Shown here piece by piece: positions 14,720-20,519 of a DNA stretch of 20,519 nucleotides. Origin of the DNA: Alphaproteobacteria bacterium (GTDB lineage Bacteria; Pseudomonadota; Alphaproteobacteria; UBA2136; UBA6156); the NCBI GenBank assembly GCA_027489415.1, contig JAIXZU010000105.1:1-20519 (forward strand), read 5' to 3'. The notes under the pieces were generated by a model. That model saw nothing but the letters and a program-made list of their open reading frames with translations. It was not told where the DNA came from and did not search any database. Every line of letters starts with the position of its first letter. The first letter of the stretch is position 1. The position numbers and the translations under genes were made by a program.

Positions 14720-14896
14720 CTACCTGTTGAAGAGCGTATCAATGGTAAGAACCTCTCCATCCTTGCTAGCAAGGCTTGGCTTGGGCCGTGGCCCAAGGTT
14801 CAGCTCGCGGAAACGTGCCGGAACTTCTTTTACCTCATGGGTAGCTTTACCACGTTTAATGGTAACAACTTCAACAGTACGTGTAGGTTTCTTCAT
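14720..14896 (-). CDS. Small basic protein of 58 residues, function unknown
   Basis: The start at 14896 is chosen because GGAGG stands five bases before this ATG, the best Shine-Dalgarno sequence in the window; the longer frame from 15010 gives a meaningless N-terminal extension. The protein begins MKKPTRTVEVVTIKRGKA, is rich in Lys and Arg with alternating beta-like residues, and ends GEVLTIDTLFNR. It has no membrane segment or signal peptide. I recognise no family; a small DNA- or RNA-associated or antitoxin-like protein is only a guess, and no toxin partner is adjacent. A small hairpin (CATCCA 14920-14925 with TGGATG 14933-14938) lies in its leader. Confidence 0.6.
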   Translation of the reverse strand: MKKPTRTVEVVTIKRGKATHEVKEVPARFRELNLGPRPKPSLASKDGEVLTIDTLFNR

Positions 14897-14998
14897 GGTT
14901 GCCTCCAAACTGGCGCACCCATCCACCCCGCGTGGATGTAATTTGAAAAGGTTAAGTGCATCAGTAAGCCCTTTCCCCATAATCCAATCAGGCATCAT

Positions 14999-15027
14999 TT
15001 GGCAACCCATTCAATCACGTTTATACT
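14999..15027 (+). promoter_or_regulatory. Promoter of the ogt-queA-tgt cluster, leaderless start
   Basis: TTGGCA (14999-15004) and TATACT (15022-15027) match the sigma70 consensus at 5/6 each with a 17-bp spacer. The ATG of ogt is at 15035, eight bases after the -10, so the mRNA would begin at or within a base or two of the ATG. No Shine-Dalgarno sequence is present. Confidence 0.65.
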
Positions 15028-15034
15028 CAGTGGC

Positions 15035-15502
15035 ATGAACATCCTCTCATGGCCCCAAACCCCCCTCGGCCCCCTCTGGGCTAGCTTGGATGACCAATCA
15101 AACCTCACCGCCCTCAACTGGGGCCAGCCGCCGGCAACCGCCACTATCCAGCTCAACCACCCCCTCCAGCAGCAACTAGCCACCTACTTTGCAGGCCAAA
15201 CCCCCTTTAACCCCTTAACCCTTAAATCCCTTAACCTTTCCAAGGGCACCCCTTTCCAACAGCGCGTCTGGCAAGCGTTACTGGAAATCCCCCACGGTCA
15301 AACCGTCACCTACGGCCAACTCGCGGCCAAACTTGGCACCAGCCCGCGTGCCCTAGGCGGCGCGGTCGGTTCCAACCCGCTCCCTGTCATCGTGCCCTGC
15401 CACCGTGTCATGGGCCAAAACGGCAAACTCACCGGCTTTTCCGCCCCCGGCGGCCTCACTACCAAACGCTGGCTTCTCAATCATGAAGGTATCTCATGCT
15501 AA
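15035..15502 (+). CDS. ogt: Methylated-DNA-[protein]-cysteine S-methyltransferase
   Basis: This is a suicide DNA repair protein that moves the alkyl group from O6-alkylguanine or O4-alkylthymine to its own cysteine. The acceptor is Cys122 in VIVPCHRVMG. Other family landmarks are GTPFQQRVWQALLEIPHGQTVTYGQLA, the arginine-finger region SPRALGGAVGSNPLPVIVPC, and LTGFSAPGGLTTKRWLLNHE. The length of 155 residues is near the usual 155-170. The N-terminal half is short and diverged. The linker PFNPLTLKSLNLSKG just before GTPFQ is encoded by a CCCTTAA-type repeat. The choice of ATG 15035 over the upstream in-frame 14999 is supported by family length and by the promoter occupying 14999-15027. Its last seven bases overlap the next gene, indicating co-transcription. 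Confidence 0.93.
   Translation: MNILSWPQTPLGPLWASLDDQSNLTALNWGQPPATATIQLNHPLQQQLATYFAGQTPFNPLTLKSLNLSKGTPFQQRVWQALLEIPHGQTVTYGQLAAKLGTSPRALGGAVGSNPLPVIVPCHRVMGQNGKLTGFSAPGGLTTKRWLLNHEGISC
15203..15241. repeat. CCCTTAA-type tandem repeat inside the ogt coding region
   Basis: Four to five consecutive 7-9 nt units (for example CCCTTTAA and CCCTTAAAT) lie in frame within ogt and encode PFNPLTLKSLNLS. The units match those of the intergenic arrays at 1919-1957 and 6005-6057. The linker they encode lies between the two domains and varies in this family, so the insertion is likely tolerated. Confidence 0.6.
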
Positions 15503-16038
15503 ATACGCTTAAATTCGGCCTGCTAGCCGTCGCTCTCGTCCTGTCGTCCTGTGCTGGCGCGCCCGCAGCCAAACCCAAGCCCAAGCCGCAACCCACAGCC
15601 TCACTCATCTTCCAGAACGGCGAAACCGTAACCATCCAACTAGCGGGAAGGGACCCCGCGCTGGAAAAAGCCTTCCAAAAATGGGTCAAGCAAGGCGTCT
15701 ACACCCAAGCTCCCGTCTACCGCCAACTGCCCGGTATCTTTGTTCTCACCGGCAAACCACGCCTAGCAGGTAACGGCTTTATTTCAGGCCCAACCCCCAC
15801 ACCCAATCCCGAAAAGCCCAACAAAGCCCCACCGGAAACCAAAACCGGCCAAGTCGGGCTAGTGAAGCACGCGGACGGCACCTACGGCCCCGAACTCATC
15901 CTCATGTACGGCAAAGCCATCGTCAGCTGCTGCGAAGCTCCCGCCAACATCGCCATTGGCACCATCACCAAAGGCCGTAACAACCTCCATCGCCTTCATC
16001 GCGGGGATAACCTCGAACATATTCAAATCAATCCCTAA
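15496..16038 (+). CDS. Lipoprotein with divergent cyclophilin-type fold
   Basis: The signal peptide ends in the lipobox LVLSSC, with Cys19 as the lipidation site. A Pro/Lys-rich spacer (PAAKPKPKPQPT) leads to a globular part whose order of motifs follows cyclophilin peptidyl-prolyl isomerases: ETVTIQLAG, AFQKWVKQGVYTQAPVYRQLPGIFVLTG and finally NIAIGTITKGRNNL. Arg76 in VYRQLPG corresponds to the catalytic Arg of FHRVIPGFMIQGG, but the following Phe and Gln positions are not conserved and a Pro-rich stretch replaces the middle of the domain. It may be catalytically weak or a binding protein. Two adjacent Cys occur at VSCCEA. The gene overlaps ogt by seven bases and precedes queA by 45. A cyclophilin gene upstream of queA-tgt is a known alphaproteobacterial arrangement, which supports this reading. 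Confidence 0.6.
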   Translation: MLNTLKFGLLAVALVLSSCAGAPAAKPKPKPQPTASLIFQNGETVTIQLAGRDPALEKAFQKWVKQGVYTQAPVYRQLPGIFVLTGKPRLAGNGFISGPTPTPNPEKPNKAPPETKTGQVGLVKHADGTYGPELILMYGKAIVSCCEAPANIAIGTITKGRNNLHRLHRGDNLEHIQINP

Positions 16039-16083
16039 ACCTCGTTCCTTGCACCACGTTCCTTTTCAGGGTAGGGAAGGGGC

Positions 16084-17127
16084 ATGAACGCGCCCTACAC
16101 CTACCACCTCCCGCCAGAGCTCATCGCGCACACCGCCGCCGAACCGCGGGACAGCGCCCGTCTCCTCCAGTGGCCAGAGGTTGCCGAATCCCCCTTCAGC
16201 AACCTCCCCAACCTGCTGAAAGCGGGGGACCTCCTCATTCTCAACACCTCCAAAGTCATCCCCGCGCGTCTCTTTGGTACACGCCCGGCACGGGAAGAAG
16301 GCAACCCGGATATCCCCGTGGAATTCCTCCTTCACCGCCCCCTGAAGCCGGACCTCACCGTCTGGCAAACCTTCGCCAAACCCACCCGCCGGATAAAACC
16401 GGGGGACGTCATCACCCTCGAAGGCACCGCCACCGCCACCATCCTCCAAACCGAGTCCCACGTTCACATCCAGCTCAACCTGCCCCCGCAGCAAATTCCT
16501 GCTTATCTGGAAGCGAATGGGCATACGCCTTTGCCTCCCTATATCAAGTCGGAGGACACCGCCGAAACCCGCCAACGCTACCAAACCGTGTACGCGGACC
16601 CCACCACACCCGGCTCCGTCGCCGCCCCCACCGCAGGCCTGCACTTCACGCCGGAAGTCTTTGCAGCCCTCGCCGCCAAAGGCATCAAAACCGCCCCCGT
16701 TACCCTCCACGTCGGCGCTGGCACGTTCCTTAACCCCACGCCGGAGCAAATCGCCAGCGGCACGCTCCATGCCGAATACGCCATGCTCTCCGCCGAAACC
16801 GCCACCCTCATAGCCGAAACCAAGCGGGCAGGGGGCTCCGTCATCCCCGTCGGCACCACTGCACTCCGCACAATCGAAACCTGGGCCAAACTCGGCAGCC
16901 CACCGGAAGGCTTCGCAGAGGACACCACCCTCTTCATCCGCCCGGGGTTCGAGTTCAAAGTGGCGGATAGGCTCCTCACCAACTTCCACCTTCCCGGCTC
17001 AAGCCTCCTCATGCTGGTCGCCGCCTTCATCGGGGAGGACGCCCTCAAATCATTATACGAACACGCCATCAACCAGAAATTCCGCTTCTACTCCTTCGGC
17101 GACACCTCCCTCCTAACGAAAGCCTAA
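16084..17127 (+). CDS. queA: S-adenosylmethionine:tRNA ribosyltransferase-isomerase
   Basis: QueA transfers and isomerises the ribosyl part of SAM onto preQ1 in tRNA, forming epoxyqueuosine at the wobble position of GUN anticodons. Family signatures visible in order are YHLPPELIAHTAAEPRDSARLL at the N-terminus, GDLLILNTSKVIPARL, LPPYI, YQTVYA followed by GSVAAPTAGLHFT, LHVGAGTFLNP, and LLTNFHLPGSSLLMLVAAF near the end with YSFGD. The length of 347 residues is typical. The start follows an AAGGGG Shine-Dalgarno sequence. It is followed after four bases by tgt, the next enzyme acting on the same tRNA position (Tgt acts before QueA in the pathway), so the two are clearly one operon. Confidence 0.97.
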   Translation: MNAPYTYHLPPELIAHTAAEPRDSARLLQWPEVAESPFSNLPNLLKAGDLLILNTSKVIPARLFGTRPAREEGNPDIPVEFLLHRPLKPDLTVWQTFAKPTRRIKPGDVITLEGTATATILQTESHVHIQLNLPPQQIPAYLEANGHTPLPPYIKSEDTAETRQRYQTVYADPTTPGSVAAPTAGLHFTPEVFAALAAKGIKTAPVTLHVGAGTFLNPTPEQIASGTLHAEYAMLSAETATLIAETKRAGGSVIPVGTTALRTIETWAKLGSPPEGFAEDTTLFIRPGFEFKVADRLLTNFHLPGSSLLMLVAAFIGEDALKSLYEHAINQKFRFYSFGDTSLLTKA

Positions 17128-17131
17128 TTCC

Positions 17132-18238
17132 ATGAAGTTCGACCTCCTTAAGACCTCTCCAAAAAGCGCCGCCCGCCGCGGCCGCCTCCACACCGCGCAT
17201 GGTGTGATAGAAACCCCCATCTTCATGCCCGTCGGCACCGTCGGCAGCGTGAAGGCCATCCGTCCGGACCTCCTGAAAACCGAGCTCAACGCCCAAATCA
17301 TCCTCGGCAACACCTTCCACCTCTACCTCCGCCCCGGCCACAAACAAATCGAACAACTCGGAGGCCTCCATAAGTTCATGAACTGGCCCGGCCCGATATT
17401 GACCGATTCCGGCGGCTTCCAAGTCTTCTCCCTCGCCGCACTCCGCAAAATGTCGGAAGACGGCGTCACCTTCAAAAGCCCGATAGACGGTTCCACCCAC
17501 CACATCACGCCCGAATACAGCACCCAAATCCAGCATAGCTTGGACGCCACCATCACCATGGCCTTCGACGAATGCACCCCATACCCCGCTACCCACGAAG
17601 TCGCCCGCACCTCCATGGAACTCTCCATGCGTTGGGCCGCCCGCAGTCGCGCCGCCTTCATCGCCCGCGAAGGCTACGGCCAGTTCGGTATCCAGCAGGG
17701 GAGTCTGTATGAGGACCTCCGCCGCGAAAGCACCAAGAAACTGACCGACATCGGCTTCGAAGGCTACGCCATCGGCGGCCTCGCGGTCGGCGAACCGTCT
17801 GATCAACTCCACGAAGCCATCCCAATGGCCGCCTCCATGCTACCGGAGGACAAACCCCGCTACCTCATGGGCGTCGGCTACCCGTCGGATATCATCAAAG
17901 CCGTGATGGCCGGCGTGGATATGTTCGACTGCGTCCTCCCCACCCGTAACGCCCGCAACGGCACGGTCTTCACCTGCGAAGGCACCATCAAAATCGGCAA
18001 CGCCGCGCACAAACTGGCGGATATCCCTCTGGACCCCAAATGCACCTGCCACACCTGCAAAACCTACAGCCGCGCCTACCTCCATCATTTGCATAAGGAG
18101 GACGAAATCCTCGGCCACATGCTGCTCACCCACCACAACCTTCACTTCTACCTCCAGCTCACCCAAACCCTACGGGATGCCATCGAATCGGACACTCTGG
18201 AACAAGTTGCGAAACAACTCTTGGAGTCATATCGTTAG
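17132..18238 (+). CDS. tgt: Queuine/preQ1 tRNA-guanine transglycosylase
   Basis: Tgt exchanges guanine 34 of GUN-anticodon tRNAs for preQ1, the step before QueA. Key residues are visible: Asp92 in LTDSGGFQVFSL (general base), nucleophile Asp266 in DMFDCVLPTRNARNG, and the zinc site made of Cys304, Cys306 and Cys309 (CTCHTC) with a histidine at 334/335 in LTHHNLHFY. GIQQGSLYEDLR and GYAIGGLAVGE are further family blocks. The length of 368 residues is typical. It starts four bases after queA without its own clear Shine-Dalgarno sequence, so translation is probably coupled. No terminator follows; the 52-base gap to the MscS-family gene is mostly tandem repeat. Confidence 0.97.
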   Translation: MKFDLLKTSPKSAARRGRLHTAHGVIETPIFMPVGTVGSVKAIRPDLLKTELNAQIILGNTFHLYLRPGHKQIEQLGGLHKFMNWPGPILTDSGGFQVFSLAALRKMSEDGVTFKSPIDGSTHHITPEYSTQIQHSLDATITMAFDECTPYPATHEVARTSMELSMRWAARSRAAFIAREGYGQFGIQQGSLYEDLRRESTKKLTDIGFEGYAIGGLAVGEPSDQLHEAIPMAASMLPEDKPRYLMGVGYPSDIIKAVMAGVDMFDCVLPTRNARNGTVFTCEGTIKIGNAAHKLADIPLDPKCTCHTCKTYSRAYLHHLHKEDEILGHMLLTHHNLHFYLQLTQTLRDAIESDTLEQVAKQLLESYR

Positions 18239-18252
18239 GTCATTAGTTCTTT

Positions 18253-18290
18253 CGAATAACGAATAACGAATCACGAAAACACGAATCACG
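18253..18290. repeat. CGAATAA/CGAATCA heptamer array abutting the MscS-family start codon
   Basis: Five units of 7-8 nt (CGAATAA twice, CGAATCA twice and one CGAAAACA) plus a final CG lead directly into the ATG at 18291. No Shine-Dalgarno sequence is present, so the repeat is the immediate 5' context of translation start. Comparable heptamer repeats (STRRs) are known from cyanobacteria. Confidence 0.8.
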
Positions 18291-19466
18291 ATGTCCACCC
18301 TCCAAACCCTCTTCCCCGAACTCTACACCCGCCTCAGCAGCCTGAGCCCCGAGCAACTCCCCCAGTTCCTCCTCCATTTCGTCCCGGGCATCGTCTTCGG
18401 CATGGCCCTCACCATCGGCACGGCGTTCGGAAGGGACCTCCTCGTCTCCTACCTCACCACCTACAGCCAAACGGATCGCAACCACTCCGGTACCGCCCTC
18501 TGGCTCATCCGTGGCCTCTCCGCCATCGGCGGCTGGTTTATCTGGCTTGCAGGCGTCTATGCCGCAGTCCAAATCATGCCGTTCATGGAAGCGATAGACC
18601 ACCCCGCCCAAAAACTCTTCACGCTCGCCATCTATCTCCAGCTCGGCATCATCGCCTCGCGCCTGCTCCAGAAATGGACGGAGGACTACACCCGTGAACA
18701 CCGCAAAACGGAAGCCGCCCGCGTCACAATGGTCACCTCCGTCGTGCGTGTAGGGTATCTACTGATCTGGATCCTCGCCCTCATTCTGGTGCTGGATAAC
18801 TTTGGTGTGGACGTCACCGCCATGGTCGCCGGTCTCGGGGTAGGGGGCATCGCCGTCGCCTTTGCCTTCCAGAATATCCTGAAGGACATCTTCGGCTCGT
18901 TCTCGATTGTGTTCGACAAACCCTTCGTGATGGGGGACTTCATCTCGGCCGGTGAGCACATGGGCACCGTCGAGGAAATCGGCACCAAAACCACCCGCCT
19001 GCGCTCCCTCTCCGGTGAACTCATCGTCATCTCGAATAACGACCTCCTCTCCAGCCGCATCCGCAACTTCGGCAACATGCAGGAACGCCGCGTGGTCTTC
19101 ACTATCCGCGTCCAGTACGGCACACCCGCCGCCAAGGTTGAAAAAATCCCAACCATGATACGCAACATGCTGGAAAAATACGAAGACATCCGCTTCGACC
19201 GCTCCCACTTCCAACAGTTCACGGACTACGGCCTCCAGTTCGAAACCGTGTATATTGTCTTAGTGCCGGACTTTGGCCGCATGATGGACATCCAGCAAGA
19301 AGTGAACCTCAACCTCTACCGTACCTTCGAAAAAGAAGGCATCCGCTTCGCCGTTCCCATCCAGAACATGCTCAGCACGCTGGAGGACGCCGAAGCCCGC
19401 TTGGCCGAAAAACCAAGCCTAAGCAAGCGCATCAACACCCCTAAGTCAGCAACTAAAAAGCGCTAG
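18291..19466 (+). CDS. MscS-family mechanosensitive channel
   Basis: The protein is an inner-membrane channel that probably releases small solutes on hypo-osmotic shock. The pore helix and following beta domain are diagnostic: AGLGVGGIAVAFAFQNILKD (from about residue 180) then FDKPFVMGDFISAG and VEEIGTKTTRLRSLSGELIVISN. Four hydrophobic segments precede or form the membrane part (about 28-52, 72-95, 112-125 and 150-205). With 391 residues it is longer than E. coli MscS (286), by an extra N-terminal membrane region and a charged tail ending in KKR. The start is the first ATG after the heptamer array. It may be co-transcribed with tgt. Its stop shares CTAG with the convergent acyltransferase gene. 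Confidence 0.92.
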   Translation: MSTLQTLFPELYTRLSSLSPEQLPQFLLHFVPGIVFGMALTIGTAFGRDLLVSYLTTYSQTDRNHSGTALWLIRGLSAIGGWFIWLAGVYAAVQIMPFMEAIDHPAQKLFTLAIYLQLGIIASRLLQKWTEDYTREHRKTEAARVTMVTSVVRVGYLLIWILALILVLDNFGVDVTAMVAGLGVGGIAVAFAFQNILKDIFGSFSIVFDKPFVMGDFISAGEHMGTVEEIGTKTTRLRSLSGELIVISNNDLLSSRIRNFGNMQERRVVFTIRVQYGTPAAKVEKIPTMIRNMLEKYEDIRFDRSHFQQFTDYGLQFETVYIVLVPDFGRMMDIQQEVNLNLYRTFEKEGIRFAVPIQNMLSTLEDAEARLAEKPSLSKRINTPKSATKKR

Positions 19467-20519
19467 CGCCAGCCCTGTCCCAGCAAAATCCGGCTGCTCC
19501 ACACGTTGCGGCGTGCAAGCAAATACACAGCATACGGCACACCAATACTGATAATCAGCAGCAGCGCTTCGTTGCTCATGCCCCAGTCTCTCAAGTGCAG
19601 GTGCACAAACTGGTGCAAACATAAAATCACCAGCGAAGCCTTACCCAGCTGCCCGAAACTATGCTGCATGAACACAAAGCGCCCGGTCCACTGGTAGAAG
19701 TGCATCACAAACCAGGAAAGCGAAAGCGCCAAAGCCGTGCCTAACAACGCGGGCCCGAAAATCGAATATTTCATATCCATTTTAAACGCCACGCCCATAA
19801 AGGCTGCCCCCAAACACACGGCAATCACAAAACCGGCGAGCACCGAAACCATGCCCTTGGGCACCTCAAACTGGCGCAGGTAATGCCCAACGGCAAAAAA
19901 CAGCATCGCCAGCGGCGCAATCGTCATCCCAAACGGTAAATGGAATTGCGGAAACACAATCGCAATAGCCATGGCAAGGCTACCGGATGCCATCATCAGT
20001 GCCATCAACGTCCAGCCGTAATGCACACGCTGCACAATAAAATTATAGGCAATCTGGGCAAAGAACAGCGTGGATAAAAACCAAGCCGTGCCCATGTAAC
20101 CAATCAAATGCCGTCCACCATGCATGGCTTTTACAAACCCAACCACGGCGGCCTTAAGGTCAAAATTATGATGAATGAGCGCCATGAACTGAATGAAACA
20201 GAACATGATGAGTATGTAAGTAAAGTAAGGCAGCAGCAGCGTCAGCGCCTTATGCTTCATGAAATCCATATCAGGCTTGGCCTTGAACAAGTACCCGGAA
20301 AGGATGAAAAACAGCGGCATCTGGTAAAGTGTAAGCACCCCCCGCGCAGTCTGCGCCCCCGGTAAGTCGGAACCAAAAATAATATGCCCTAAAACAACCA
20401 GCGTAATCCCAATACCCTTGGCAATATCAAGCCAGACAAATCGTTCTTTGCTGTGCCCTGCTGTGCCCTGCTGTGCCCTGCTGTGCCCTGCTGTGCCCTG
20501 CTGTGCCCTGCTGTGCCCT
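19463..20519 (-). CDS. Acyltransferase-3 family membrane protein (5' end outside the window)
   Basis: This is a multi-pass inner-membrane protein that probably O-acylates a cell-surface polysaccharide, lipid or similar glycan. The N-terminal family motif is present in ERFVWLDIAKGIGITLVVLG, followed by the catalytic-type His in LGHI, then QMPLFFILSGYLF and about nine more hydrophobic helices (for example AWFLSTLFFAQIAYNFIV). The GTG at 20338 would leave out this motif, so the true start must lie further upstream. In frame upstream the sequence reads ...GHSKERFVWLDI and passes into the 10-bp repeat at 20449, which contains no ATG, GTG or TTG in this frame. The start is therefore in or beyond the repeat, outside the window. 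It overlaps the MscS-family gene by four bases (CTAG) with no room for a separate terminator. Confidence 0.85.
   Translation of the reverse strand, partial: GHSRAQQGTAGHSRAQQGTAGHSKERFVWLDIAKGIGITLVVLGHIIFGSDLPGAQTARGVLTLYQMPLFFILSGYLFKAKPDMDFMKHKALTLLLPYFTYILIMFCFIQFMALIHHNFDLKAAVVGFVKAMHGGRHLIGYMGTAWFLSTLFFAQIAYNFIVQRVHYGWTLMALMMASGSLAMAIAIVFPQFHLPFGMTIAPLAMLFFAVGHYLRQFEVPKGMVSVLAGFVIAVCLGAAFMGVAFKMDMKYSIFGPALLGTALALSLSWFVMHFYQWTGRFVFMQHSFGQLGKASLVILCLHQFVHLHLRDWGMSNEALLLIISIGVPYAVYLLARRNVWSSRILLGQGWR
20449..20519. repeat. 10-bp perfect tandem repeat in the acyltransferase 5' coding region
   Basis: The unit TGCTGTGCCC occurs seven times without a mismatch and continues at the window edge, so the total copy number is unknown. 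Because 10 is not a multiple of three, the reading frame cycles every three units, giving the ten-residue block GHSRAQQGTA on the minus strand. No stop codon occurs in any of the three frames. Confidence 0.93.

Noticed and set aside
19463..20338. Acyltransferase starting at the GTG at 20338
   Set aside because: This start would cut off the conserved LDIAKGIGITLVVLGH motif, which is intact and in frame upstream.

Overview
The window looks like chromosomal DNA of a Gram-negative bacterium, most likely an alphaproteobacterium. The evidence is a long malic enzyme with a phosphotransacetylase-like C-terminal half, a GyrA with an insertion in its C-terminal domain and an acidic tail, a queA-tgt pair preceded by a cyclophilin-like lipoprotein gene, and Sec signal peptides plus a lipobox. 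No phage, plasmid, IS, tRNA, rRNA or CRISPR feature was seen. I cannot name the genus.

Layout. 1-735: type IV prepilin peptidase-like membrane protease. 785-1732 (-): left-handed beta-helix protein of unknown role. 1959-2675: short tRNA nucleotidyltransferase-family protein. 2768-3229: small exported protein behind an operator-like palindrome. 3381-5729: maeB. 5772-6086: gene-free island of palindromes and short repeats. 6200-6982 (-): unknown soluble protein with an in-frame UGA before a coding-looking tail. 6983-7558: gene-free, C-rich, with dispersed repeats. 7761-9140: mgtE behind a consensus promoter and a leader of about 165 nt. 9164-10822 (-): three tandem secreted paralogues with near-constant N-terminal halves and different Cys-containing C-terminal domains. 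10965-11633 (-): unknown protein. 11883-14612: gyrA. 14720-14896 (-): 58-residue protein. 15035-18238: ogt, cyclophilin-like lipoprotein, queA and tgt, closely packed and probably co-transcribed. 18291-19466: MscS-family channel. 19463 to the window end (-): acyltransferase-3 membrane protein whose 5' coding region runs into a 10-bp tandem repeat.

Functional view. Most plus-strand genes are housekeeping: carbon metabolism, Mg2+ transport, DNA topology, DNA repair, queuosine tRNA modification and osmotic protection. The minus-strand genes are more accessory: beta-helix protein, unknown proteins, secreted paralogues and a surface-type acyltransferase. Several minus-strand genes have strong Shine-Dalgarno sequences and their own hairpin terminators. 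Several plus-strand genes lack a Shine-Dalgarno sequence, and two look leaderless.

The most unusual material is: (1) the 10-bp repeat in the acyltransferase reading frame, a plausible phase-variation switch; (2) the three-gene secreted family with mosaic relationships; (3) degenerate 7-8 nt tandem repeats next to start codons and once inside ogt; (4) a palindromic element nested, in a multiple of three bases, inside another dispersed repeat; (5) the interrupted reading frame at 6200.
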